DNA from: DAISIK01 sp036822055
Lineage (GTDB): Bacteria > Verrucomicrobiota > Verrucomicrobiia > Opitutales > Puniceicoccaceae
Reading direction: 5' to 3'
DNA: 64,000 bases
Assembly (NCBI GenBank): GCA_036822055.1
Contig: DAISIK010000011.1
Span: 7,998 to 71,997 of the forward strand
The first letter of the stretch is position 1. Every line of letters starts with the position of its first letter. Shown piece by piece: positions 42,013-49,911 of the stretch. The notes beneath the pieces are model-generated. The model had not been told where the DNA came from, did no database searches, and was given only the letters and a program-made list of their open reading frames with translations. The translations under genes were made by a program, and so were the position numbers.

Positions 42013-42431
42013 GCCAGGCGTCACAGTTCGAGGGACTAGTTTTCACGGATGGCTTCTGTAATTTTTGTGACTACACCGTCCGCTACCTTATCCGCAACGA
42101 TCCGGAACAACGTCTCGGTTTCGCCCCCCAGCAGTCGCCTCTCGCTATGGAGCTTCTCTCGGCGCATCACTATGATCAGATCGTCGGAAAGGGCGTCATC
42201 TTTCTGTCCGACAATGGGGCCAGCGTTGGTCCTCCAGCCCTCCGCGAAATCGCTCGGATCCTCAAGCCGAAGGCTAAACTGCTCCGCCTCGCCCTTTGGC
42301 TGCCCGACTTTTGCGTACGCCCGGCCTACCGACTGATCGCCACCCTCCGCTATCGGCTCTTCGGGAGAAAAGCCACCTGTGGGCTGGTCGTCCCGGAGAA
42401 TCTTCAAAGCAGACTAGTCACCACTCGATGA
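42009..42431 (+). CDS. DCC-family thiol-disulfide oxidoreductase-like protein (DUF393)
   Basis: A 140-residue small protein opens with VFTDGFCNFCDYTVRYLI, the DGxCxxC motif of the DCC family, which has a thioredoxin-like redox dithiol. PQQSPLAMELL and VGPPALREIARIL are also typical. The substrate is unknown. Coupled overlaps with pyrC (before) and the CPBP gene (after) place it inside the operon without an evident metabolic link to pyrimidines. Confidence 0.88.
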   Translation: MSQASQFEGLVFTDGFCNFCDYTVRYLIRNDPEQRLGFAPQQSPLAMELLSAHHYDQIVGKGVIFLSDNGASVGPPALREIARILKPKAKLLRLALWLPDFCVRPAYRLIATLRYRLFGRKATCGLVVPENLQSRLVTTR

Positions 42432-43234
42432 GTTTTGGTTCCGCGCTTCTCTTTTCCATCGTTGCCTCAGCAGGACTCTACGTCTGGATCAACAACCTGC
42501 CGGGATCCTTTCCCAAACCCTATCCCGCCTCCCTTCGTTACTGGCCTGGCAAAGCAGTCGATCTCGCCATCCTTTTCTGGCTGGCCATCGTTCTTCTCTT
42601 CGTCGTCGCTGAAGTCCGCGCCTTCTTTGTCATCGAAGTGGATCTCCCCGAGAAGCTCCTCGATACCCTCCTCTTCCAAATCGTCCTCCTCTCCATTGCC
42701 CTCGGGTACTCCCTCAAGCTCAAGGATTCCTTCTTCCTGCCCCTTTCCTCCTGGCCTCTTCTTCCCTCATGGCTTGGACGCTGGACTCTTTTGGCAATCA
42801 TTCGCTTCCTCCCCGTTCTCTGGATCGCGAGCCTCCTATGGTACGGCACCTTAATCGCTCTCGAATACATCCTCGGCGACTTCAATTTTCGCGAACCGCA
42901 GATGCTGGTTGAAGCCCTTCGCGACAGTCCCAGCTTGGGGCTCATCCTGGTCTCGAGCTTTCTCGTCCTCCTTGGAGCCCCCATCCTTGAAGAGGTCGTC
43001 TTTCGCGGGATCCTCTACCGGGCGCTGCGCAACCACCTTTCCTTCCGGACCGCCGCCTTGATTTGTAGTCTCCTCTTCAGCTTGCTTCACTTCTCAACCC
43101 TCCAGTTTGTTCCCCTGATCGTTCTAAGCTTCGCCCTCTGCCATCTCCTCGAAGCAACCCGAGATTTGCGGGCATGCATCCTTTTCCACTCTCTTTTCAA
43201 CCTTTTCAGCCTCCTCCTTATCCTTTCTCAATGA
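42428..43234 (+). CDS. CPBP-family intramembrane metalloprotease
   Basis: The 268-residue hydrophobic protein has about seven membrane spans. Its conserved C-terminal block has EEVVFRGILYRAL (EExxxR motif), SLLFSLLHF (histidine) and LFHSLFNL (second histidine), the signature of CPBP (Abi, RCE1-like) intramembrane endopeptidases. The ATG at 42428 overlaps the DCC stop by 4 bp (ATGA) and gives a hydrophobic N-terminus at once; an upstream start in the same frame would read into the DCC gene. The target is unknown. Confidence 0.9.
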   Translation: MSFGSALLFSIVASAGLYVWINNLPGSFPKPYPASLRYWPGKAVDLAILFWLAIVLLFVVAEVRAFFVIEVDLPEKLLDTLLFQIVLLSIALGYSLKLKDSFFLPLSSWPLLPSWLGRWTLLAIIRFLPVLWIASLLWYGTLIALEYILGDFNFREPQMLVEALRDSPSLGLILVSSFLVLLGAPILEEVVFRGILYRALRNHLSFRTAALICSLLFSLLHFSTLQFVPLIVLSFALCHLLEATRDLRACILFHSLFNLFSLLLILSQ

Positions 43235-44205
43235 TCGACCCTCACTTCCCTTTCTCGCAAGAAGTCCTTCCTACTATCGCATCACTTTCTGAGGACGCCC
43301 TGCTCGCCCGCATTCGGCAGCAGCTCGGAGACCGGACGCCACCAGCTCCTCAGGGCATGGGTGATGATTGCGCCTCCCTTTCTCTCTCACCGAACCCGGG
43401 GGTCCTCCTCCTCACCACCGACAGCCTGACTTGGGGTATCCATTTTGACGCTTCCGCCTCACCCCAGGCCGCCGGCGCCAAGCTGCTCAAGCGAAACCTC
43501 TCCGACATCGCAGCCATGGCCGGGACTCCCGCTCACGCCCTACTCAACCTCCAATCTGGTCCCGACCTTCGCATCGACTGGCTTGAATCATTTATCGAGG
43601 GCCTGGCCGCCTCAGCCCGCGAGTGGGAGGTCTCCATCGTTGGCGGAGATCTCAGCAGCCTGCCCCATGGCATTTTCACAGCCTCCCTCACTCTGGTCGG
43701 CTTCTCGGAAAAACCTGTTACCCGATCCACAGCTTCAATCGGCGATTCTCTCTACGTCACCGGCCATCTCGGGGGGAGTCTCCACGGTCACCATCTCAGT
43801 TTTACACCCCGAGTCGCTGAAGCAAGTTGGCTGGCCGCTAACGCTCCCCTTACTGCCCTGATGGATCTTAGCGATGGGCTCGGCACCGACCTGCCACGAA
43901 TGCTCCAGCTCTTCCAGCGCGCACGCCTCGACCCCGCCACCATACCCCTCTCCCCAACCACTCAGGAGATGACCCTCCCAGAGCGACTCCAGTCCGCCCT
44001 TTTCGATGGCGAGGACTACGAGCTTCTCTTTACCGCACCGGCGGCTGACCAGTCTTGGCTCAATCCCTTCCAAGCCCAATTCCCCTGCCTCCCCGTCACT
44101 TGTATCGGTTTTATTGATACAGCAACCGAGGAGGAGTCAGGCCGCCTTTTCTGGCAGGATGGAGGCCTCTGCGAAGGTGAAGGTTTCCGACATTTCAAGG
44201 CATGA
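43231..44205 (+). CDS. thiL: Thiamine-monophosphate kinase
   Basis: ThiL phosphorylates thiamine monophosphate to the active cofactor thiamine diphosphate. The protein has the N-terminal GMGDDCA metal-binding motif, TTDSLTWGIHF, LKRNLSDIAAMAGTP, SIVGGDLSSLP, the LMDLSDGLGTDLPRML block and DGEDYELLF. The 324-residue length fits. The start ATG at 43231 overlaps the previous gene by 4 bp (ATGA), favoured over a start 19 codons upstream which would overlap the CPBP gene out of frame. It is directly coupled to tsaE. Confidence 0.95.
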   Translation: MIDPHFPFSQEVLPTIASLSEDALLARIRQQLGDRTPPAPQGMGDDCASLSLSPNPGVLLLTTDSLTWGIHFDASASPQAAGAKLLKRNLSDIAAMAGTPAHALLNLQSGPDLRIDWLESFIEGLAASAREWEVSIVGGDLSSLPHGIFTASLTLVGFSEKPVTRSTASIGDSLYVTGHLGGSLHGHHLSFTPRVAEASWLAANAPLTALMDLSDGLGTDLPRMLQLFQRARLDPATIPLSPTTQEMTLPERLQSALFDGEDYELLFTAPAADQSWLNPFQAQFPCLPVTCIGFIDTATEEESGRLFWQDGGLCEGEGFRHFKA

Positions 44206-44669
44206 CCAGCCACCCACCCTTTCCCAATTTTCCGGACCAACCTGCCCTCACCCGAAGCCCCGAGGAGATGATTGCTCTGGGGCGTCAATTCGGTGCCAGT
44301 CTGCCCCCTGAAACCACCCTTGCCCTCGTCGGAGATCTCGGCTCGGGAAAAACCACTTTCGTCAAGGGCCTTGCTCAGGCTTTTCAGATCAACCGAACCG
44401 TTACCAGCCCCACCTTCAACCTCTACCTGAGCTATCCCGGTCAGCGGACCCTCCATCATCTCGACGCCTACCGCCTACCACCCGGTCTCGATCTCGAAAC
44501 CATCTGCTCTCCCCACGAGTTCTCCGCGCCCTACTGCTTCTGTGTCGAGTGGCCCGATCGGGTAGTAGCTTTCCTCCCGAAGGATACCGTTTGGCTACAG
44601 TTCACCATTGATCCATCCCTTCGTTTTCATCGCGTTCAGGGTTCGTTTCCTCAGGCGACCGCCGATTGA
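44202..44669 (+). CDS. tsaE: tRNA threonylcarbamoyladenosine biosynthesis ATPase
   Basis: TsaE is the small ATPase partner of TsaB and TsaD in making the t6A37 modification of ANN-decoding tRNAs. It has a Walker A motif in VGDLGSGKTTFVKGLAQ, the family motif TSPTFNLYLSY, HHLDAYRL, and a C-terminal CVEWPDRVVAFLP. The length of 155 residues is typical. It ends the coupled operon (4-bp overlap with thiL). Confidence 0.95.
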   Translation: MTSHPPFPNFPDQPALTRSPEEMIALGRQFGASLPPETTLALVGDLGSGKTTFVKGLAQAFQINRTVTSPTFNLYLSYPGQRTLHHLDAYRLPPGLDLETICSPHEFSAPYCFCVEWPDRVVAFLPKDTVWLQFTIDPSLRFHRVQGSFPQATAD

Positions 44670-44708
44670 AAACCTTGAATACCTCACCCCTTCGGTTATT
44701 CCTCGCTT

Positions 44709-45761
44709 ATGCTCAGAATCTCGCCCTTGGCTTTCATAATCGGGGCCCTCGCCTCGGTTTCTTTACACACCAACCTCCAAAGTTGCACCAGAGTTGTCTA
44801 CCACGGAGCCAATGACCTGATCATCACGGGCCGATCCATGGACTGGAAGGGGGAAACTTCCACCGATTTATGGATCTTTCCCCGAGGTATGGAGCGTGAT
44901 GGGCGGGTGGGAGAAAATCCCGTCACCTGGGTTTCCAGGTATGGTAGTGTTGTGACCTCATGGTTCGACATCGCCACCACTGATGGAATCAATGAAGCAG
45001 GACTGGTCGCCAACGTTCTCTGGCTCAATGAGGCCGCCTTTCCGGAGTACGACGGGAGCACCCCCGCCATAGCGATCTCGACCTAGGCCCAATTCGTTCT
45101 CGACAACTTTGCCACCGTTGCCGAAGCCGTCACCTATCTCTCCAAAGACCCATTCATCGTCGTTACCGACAAGCTCCCGGATTCCGACCGGCAGGCCAAT
45201 GTCCATTTTTCCCTGTCCGACCGATCCGGCGATAGTGCCATCTTTGAACACAAGGACGGCAAACTGATTATCCACCACGGCCGGGAGTACCAGGTCATGA
45301 CCAACTCTCCTTTCTTCGACCAACAACTTGCCCTCCACGCCTACTGGCAGGAAATAGGCGGCACGGTCATGCTCCCCGGCACTAATCGGGCAGCAGACCG
45401 ATTTATCAGAGCCATGTTTTACATCAATGCCATCCCGAAATTTGAGGATACCAGAACGGCTACCGCCGCCGTCTTCAGCGTCGTTCGAAACGCCTCCGTT
45501 CCCCTCGGCATTACCACCCCGGATCAACCGAACATCTCCTCAACACGCTGGAGGACGGTGGCTGACCAAAAAAACCTTATCTACTATTTCGAGTCGACCA
45601 TTACCCCGAATGCCTTCTGGGTCGATCTCAAGGCAGTAGATTTCTCCGCCGGAGCGCCCGCCAAGGTCCTCCGCCTCGGTGTAGAGCAAAGCAATGTCTT
45701 TGCCGGGGAAACCTCCGGGAAATTTGTGGAGAGCGCGCCCTTCGTCTTCATGGGTCTCTAG
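44709..45761 (+). pseudogene. Linear amide C-N hydrolase (penicillin V acylase/choloylglycine-hydrolase family) broken by an in-frame amber codon
   Basis: The reading frame encodes a signal peptide and then the Ntn-hydrolase N-terminus LQSCTRVVYHGANDLIITGRSMDW with nucleophile Cys26. The frame is intact up to a TAG at 45084-45086 (codon 126), then continues in the same frame for 225 codons to TAG at 45759. The sequence around the stop reads AIST*AQFVLDNFATVAEAV; family members commonly have Trp at this position, so TGG to TAG is likely. All catalytic and structural parts are otherwise present. Without readthrough or suppression the product would be a 125-residue fragment. A sequencing error is also possible. 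Confidence 0.8.
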
Positions 45762-45815
45762 AGAACACGAATTCAGCCAACCGCCAGTGGTACGGATTCT
45801 GCTGTCCATCTCTCT

Positions 45816-46136
45816 GTGGATCAGGAATTCGTCAATAATCCCCTCTACACGGGTCTGAACGCGGTGGTCCGATGTGACTCTGGCGGGGAGGTCACTTTTT
45901 CCGAAGGGGAGGACGCAGAAATTCTAGGCGGCGTTGTTTCTTTCATCGGAGATATTTCGAACCTCATCGGAAACTCCTTCGGTCTTGACCAGCTGGAAGA
46001 AGCACAGATTCAAGGCCGTAATACGACCGCCGTCTGCATCAATCAGGGAGATGGTTATCTCGGTTTGCTCTTCGACGGCAAGGCTCGCGCCAAACAAATC
46101 ATCCCCGAGGTCCTCAAACAAATGGAGTCCCGGTAG
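45816..46136 (+). CDS. Roadblock/LC7-like small protein
   Basis: The 106-residue product starts with GTG. The alternating pattern (GLNAVVRCDSGGEVTFSEG ... EAQIQGRNTTAVCINQGDGYLGLLFDGKA) and its length are those of roadblock/LC7 proteins, which act with small GTPases or as scaffolds. The frame is the same as the upstream hydrolase, after its stop. The family call is by fold pattern and is moderate. The next gene, 11 bp on, appears to be a second member. Confidence 0.55.
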   Translation: MDQEFVNNPLYTGLNAVVRCDSGGEVTFSEGEDAEILGGVVSFIGDISNLIGNSFGLDQLEEAQIQGRNTTAVCINQGDGYLGLLFDGKARAKQIIPEVLKQMESR

Positions 46137-46147
46137 CGCCCACCAAC

Positions 46148-46675
46148 ATGCAACTCGAACGTTACTATGAGAATGTCCTCGACCTGCCCTCCGTTAACGG
46201 GTTGCTGGTCGTTCGAAAGTCTGGAGAGGTAGCCTACGACCGTCTTCCCTCCTTCATCCCCAGGGAAACTCTCGGGGATATTGTTCGTCGCATCACTGCG
46301 CTCTACGATACCGTGGATGAAAATTTTCTCCCGTGCGACGACTACGTCTTCAAATATCCCGAAAAGTGGTTGGTTTTCCGTCGCAACAAAGATGCCATCA
46401 TCATGCTCATGGTAGACCCCGAGGTGAACTTCGTCTCACTAAAGATGGTCTGTAACCTGGCCCTGAAAAATACAGATGTTCCTGGGTTGAAATCCCTCGA
46501 GGCTGGGGTCGCCCCCCGAGCAAACTCACCTCAGCCACCTCCGTCCACCGGAGATTCAGCCAGCAACTCAGTCACAGCCGCTCCAGCTCCTGCCTCCGGA
46601 GAAGATCCCCTCAACCTTCCTGCCAAGCGAGTCATCCGCCGTCCTTCCCGAACCTATCGGGGCACCTCTTACTGA
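46148..46675 (+). CDS. Roadblock/LC7-like protein with Pro-rich C-terminal tail
   Basis: The first about 110 residues (VNGLLVVRKSGEVAYDRLP ... NKDAIIMLMVDPEVNFVSL) again show the roadblock-like strand-helix-strand layout. A low-complexity Ser/Pro/Ala linker follows, and a basic end (KRVIRRPSRTYRGTSY). No enzyme motif is visible. Its place between another roadblock-like gene and a degenerate NtrC-like gene suggests a signalling or polarity module. No Ras-like (MglA-type) GTPase is found in this window. Confidence 0.6.
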   Translation: MQLERYYENVLDLPSVNGLLVVRKSGEVAYDRLPSFIPRETLGDIVRRITALYDTVDENFLPCDDYVFKYPEKWLVFRRNKDAIIMLMVDPEVNFVSLKMVCNLALKNTDVPGLKSLEAGVAPRANSPQPPPSTGDSASNSVTAAPAPASGEDPLNLPAKRVIRRPSRTYRGTSY

Positions 46676-46732
46676 CGACCATCACTTTCTGGAAAATCAA
46701 ACTCTGTAATCTGGTCCGTAAGCTCCATCCCA

Positions 46733-47941
46733 ATGCCTGGTGACGACAGCATCCTTCTCTGCATGGAGCCATCCAGCATCCGAAGCAGGTTTTCCCTCGG
46801 ACTCCGGGAGTCCAGCCATCCAGTCATCACCCTCAATCCGGACGACCGGCTCGAGTCAGTCTTTGCCCGTTCACGCCCGAGGCTTGTGTTGTTAGGAGGA
46901 ACTGAACCTCTCGAGACCTACTTGGAAAAGATCGACCGCCTGTCCATGCGATACGGCGACACGCGTTTTGTCCTCGTATCCCCGGAGCTCGAGCGGATGA
47001 CCCCGGAAATCGAGGCCAAGGGTGTAGCCGGTGTCATCTCCCTTCATTTAAACGTTCGGGATCTCATCGCTCGTCTGCCCTCGCTCTTTCAACTCAGCCT
47101 GCCAGTCCGCGAGCGGTCCCCTCAACCCCCGCACCAGCCAGCTTCCAAAGATCCATCCTCCGGTCCTGCCAACCTCTCCCCACCAACCTTTCGGATCCTC
47201 GGGTCGAGTCAGATCGCTCTACGGTTGAAGGAAAGCATTACTCTGGCTGCCAACTTTCCAAACCTGCTGCTTCTTCGCGGAGAAGAGGGCGTCGAGTTCG
47301 AGTCCATTGTTCGTTCCCTCGCCTTTCCAGAGTCCGGCCATCTAAACTTCCCTCTCATCCTCTCGAAGGCCGAAGTCTCCGCAAACCGCCTGGAGGAGCT
47401 CAACGCCTCACTTAACCAAAGCCCTCATCAAACCAAACCCTTGGTCTATCTTTCAGAAATCGAAGAACTCGCCCCTCACGAGCGGGAGACCTTGCTTCAA
47501 TTCATCACCCGCCACCTCGGCAGCCGTTCTCTTGGCTTTCGCCTCGTCCTTTCCTCAGTCACCAATTCCTTTTACGCCGATCTCCAGTCTGAAAGCTTCC
47601 TCCAACAGCTTATGCCCTCGATTGATGAGGTAGTTGATATTCCTGCCCTTCGCGAAAGACCCGAGGACATCCCCGAGATCGCTCAAGAGGTTCTCTACCA
47701 ACTGACCTTCATCCACTCCATCCTCACCGTGCGAGAGATCGAGCCTGCAGCCCTCGAATATTTGGGCCACCTGGAATGGCGCGGCAACCTCGATGAACTC
47801 GTCTCCACCCTTCGATCGGCGTGCGCCAGCTGCAACCAGCGCACCCTCAGCCTCTCCCACCTCAATTCCCTCCGCCTTGATGATTCCGGATCTGCACAAA
47901 TGCACGAAACCTCAGCAGACCAGATTTTCTTCGAAGGCTGA
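46733..47941 (+). CDS. Degenerate sigma54-interaction (NtrC-like) AAA+ protein lacking Walker A and DNA-binding domain
   Basis: The 402-residue product has a receiver-like N-terminal part (about 1-125), a linker, then an AAA+ sigma54-type domain from about residue 150 ending in the recognisable C-terminal IDEVVDIPALRERPEDIPEIA and LEYLGHLEWRGNLDELVSTL. At the P-loop position the sequence is LLRGEEGVEFES instead of GExGxGK, and the GAFTGA loop is missing. A Fis-type helix-turn-helix is absent. It therefore probably cannot hydrolyse ATP or remodel RNA polymerase and may act as a scaffold or anti-activator. The assignment of the AAA+ fold is firm; the function is unknown. Confidence 0.75.
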   Translation: MPGDDSILLCMEPSSIRSRFSLGLRESSHPVITLNPDDRLESVFARSRPRLVLLGGTEPLETYLEKIDRLSMRYGDTRFVLVSPELERMTPEIEAKGVAGVISLHLNVRDLIARLPSLFQLSLPVRERSPQPPHQPASKDPSSGPANLSPPTFRILGSSQIALRLKESITLAANFPNLLLLRGEEGVEFESIVRSLAFPESGHLNFPLILSKAEVSANRLEELNASLNQSPHQTKPLVYLSEIEELAPHERETLLQFITRHLGSRSLGFRLVLSSVTNSFYADLQSESFLQQLMPSIDEVVDIPALRERPEDIPEIAQEVLYQLTFIHSILTVREIEPAALEYLGHLEWRGNLDELVSTLRSACASCNQRTLSLSHLNSLRLDDSGSAQMHETSADQIFFEG

Positions 47942-48015
47942 GGGACCTCCGCAGGTCTCTCGGCTCGAGAAGGGGCTTTCTTTTTGATCCCTTTCTCAGC
48001 GGCTTAGTCCACCTT

Positions 48016-48062
48016 TGGGCGGGAAGATTTGGCTTCGCCGAAGCCTCCTAGCATCCCGCCCA
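48016..48062. terminator. Strong nested hairpin between convergent genes, possible bidirectional terminator
   Basis: TGGGCGGGA (48016-48024) pairs with TCCCGCCCA (48054-48062), and inside lies GGCTTC-gcc-GAAGCC (48031-48045). There is no long U-tract, so it could be a terminator, an mRNA-stabilising hairpin or a REP-like element. It lies between the NtrC-like gene and the convergent epimerase gene. Confidence 0.5.
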
Positions 48063-48077
48063 CCCCCCGCGACCGTC

Positions 48078-48989
48078 TCAATCTTCCACAATGCGGATCT
48101 CCACCAACATGGAGTCCCAACCACCAGGGGGAACGAGCGCCCGCTCGCCTTTACCCCCGCCCGCATTGGGAAGCCCGTACCACGGCTCAACGCAATAGAA
48201 AGGACTCTCCTGATTCTCCGTCCACACCACAACTGCGAGAAGATCCTCGCGCTCCACCTTGGTCAGCACCTCGATTTTGAAATTATGTTTTTCAGAAACC
48301 AGGCAAACCTTGGACGTTTGGAGTTCTGCTAGAATCCGGTTTGAAATCGCCGGATCCCCAAAATCCAGGGGTTGGGTTGCCTCCTCCTCACTCAGGGACC
48401 CCTCTCCATCCTCCATGTGTCGGTAGGCTCGCTTTGCCAAGTGTTCCAATTTCCAGTCACTCCGGGAACCCCCTGCGACAAAGGGTAAACCAAAATAAAA
48501 ATGATGCCCCGGGGCCCATGGAATTGCTTCAGTCGAGAGATTCTCGAGTTGCAAGCGCACCTTCAACCTCTTCGCCTCAAATCGATAATCCACCGAAAAA
48601 CGGTGCTTGTAGGGGTAGCTCTGCTGCAAAACCCCATCCTGCACGAGCTCCGCTGCAAACCCTTCATCCGTTTTTTCGATCAAAGCAAATTGGCTCGACC
48701 GCGCAAAACCGTGCTGCGAGATCGGGAGAATCGCCCCTTGCGGATTGCGCCAAAATCCTTCTCTCCCGCCAGCATGGGATCGTCCCGCAAAGGGAAAAAG
48801 CAAGGGGTTTCCGCCCCGCACTTTCGCCATCAGTTTCAGATTAGGAGCAGTCGGCCAATAGATGATCGGCAGGCCCCGCCAACTCCAGGCCGCCAGCCGA
48901 CCGCCCGCTTCGGGATAAGCCGTGAAACGGCTCTCCCCCTTCTGCCAGTCCACTCGGAGCAAACCACAATCCCTGCTTTCCTCAAACAT
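48078..48989 (-). CDS. Aldose 1-epimerase / hexose-6-phosphate mutarotase-like protein
   Basis: A 303-residue beta-sandwich sugar mutarotase. It has GGNPLLFPFAGRSHAGG, the catalytic histidine region ISQHGFARSSQ, the second His in PWAPGHHFYFGLPF, and the base-supplying Glu in YCVEPWYGLPNAGG. The order and spacing match the galactose-mutarotase superfamily; the HGFAR form is close to D-hexose-6-phosphate mutarotase. The physiological sugar cannot be told from sequence. It is on the minus strand, 52 bp after the MYG1-like gene, likely in the same transcript. Confidence 0.88.
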   Translation of the reverse strand: MFEESRDCGLLRVDWQKGESRFTAYPEAGGRLAAWSWRGLPIIYWPTAPNLKLMAKVRGGNPLLFPFAGRSHAGGREGFWRNPQGAILPISQHGFARSSQFALIEKTDEGFAAELVQDGVLQQSYPYKHRFSVDYRFEAKRLKVRLQLENLSTEAIPWAPGHHFYFGLPFVAGGSRSDWKLEHLAKRAYRHMEDGEGSLSEEEATQPLDFGDPAISNRILAELQTSKVCLVSEKHNFKIEVLTKVEREDLLAVVVWTENQESPFYCVEPWYGLPNAGGGKGERALVPPGGWDSMLVEIRIVED

Positions 48990-49041
48990 CAGCTCTTGTT
49001 ACCAAACGGCGAGGGCTTCCGCAAGTTCACGGTTCTGGCTC

Positions 49042-49911
49042 TCACTCAATCGCCTGAAGTAATAGCTCACGTAAACGAACCGGATCAACAGCATCAGTTT
49101 TCGCCACAAAGCCCCCCGCGTGAGCAAATCTGACGTCTTCCTCATCCGCTATCCGGGAAAAATTAACCCGGGGGTGATCGTTGAATCGCTTCAGCGCATA
49201 GCCCTCACCTCTCGAGTCCGGGGTGATCACGGCGAGGCACTGTTCAGTCAGCCCCTTGGATTGCACCAAAAATCCAATCCCCATCGTGGAAGTGCCTTCC
49301 TCTCCGTCTGTCTTTTCCAGAAAAACTGCCGTCCCACCACCCGGAACCGGTAGCTCCCAAAGCTCACATCTCTCCTCGAGGATGCGGATCCGCTCTCTCA
49401 AGCCGCGAATGTACTGCAGCAGATCCGCTCCCAGGTTCCGCAAGAACTCCCAATAAGAATCTCCGGGAGCTACTCGCTCGATTTCCCCAAACTGGCGAAT
49501 CAAGAAAATATCTATCGGTGAATTGAGCTTCGCCAGGGTTTCTCGCGATAAGCCAAGAAACTTTCCGGTCTCCAGCGGACCGCGACAATCCATCCACTCG
49601 AGGGTTTTTAACCAATCACAAAATTGGAGCGCATCTTCATAGACTCCGAGATACTGAAGAACCAACGACAGCGCGCAAAGCGGCTCCTCCTCTCGTGGAA
49701 ACTGATGGTGATCAAAGTTTAATTGTTCCCGCTCATGCCTCCCCCCCACATCGACCACCGCTATCTGCCCGTCCGCCAAATCCTCGGCCGTGGGCTCTCT
49801 TCGCTCCACTGGGCAACCAAAAGTGGCCACCAAACACGAGACCGCCAGGAGGTCATCCTTGTGGGCGCCTCCCGGATGGGTGACGATCAATTTTACCGCC
49901 TCGCCCGTCAC
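49042..49911 (-). CDS. MYG1-family metal-dependent hydrolase/exonuclease-like protein
   Basis: The 289-residue product contains HPGGAHKDDLLAVS near the N-terminus and a DHH-like NFDHHQFPREEEP, both hallmarks of the MYG1 (UPF0160, DHH-related) family, which has 3'-5' exonuclease activity in eukaryotes. VDVGGRHEREQ and the C-terminal HAGGFVAKTDA are also typical. The bacterial substrate is unknown. It starts with GTG overlapping the hldD stop by 4 bp, so the two genes are translationally coupled. Confidence 0.88.
   Translation of the reverse strand: MTGEAVKLIVTHPGGAHKDDLLAVSCLVATFGCPVERREPTAEDLADGQIAVVDVGGRHEREQLNFDHHQFPREEEPLCALSLVLQYLGVYEDALQFCDWLKTLEWMDCRGPLETGKFLGLSRETLAKLNSPIDIFLIRQFGEIERVAPGDSYWEFLRNLGADLLQYIRGLRERIRILEERCELWELPVPGGGTAVFLEKTDGEEGTSTMGIGFLVQSKGLTEQCLAVITPDSRGEGYALKRFNDHPRVNFSRIADEEDVRFAHAGGFVAKTDAVDPVRLRELLLQAIE

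Noticed and set aside
42296..42427. Longer N-terminus for the CPBP gene
   Set aside because: It would read through the 3' end of the DCC gene; ATG at 42428 gives the ATGA overlap used by neighbouring genes.
43174..43230. Longer N-terminus for thiL
   Set aside because: The 19 extra residues are Pro/Phe-rich noise from the CPBP 3' end; ATG at 43231 matches the family start and gives an ATGA overlap.
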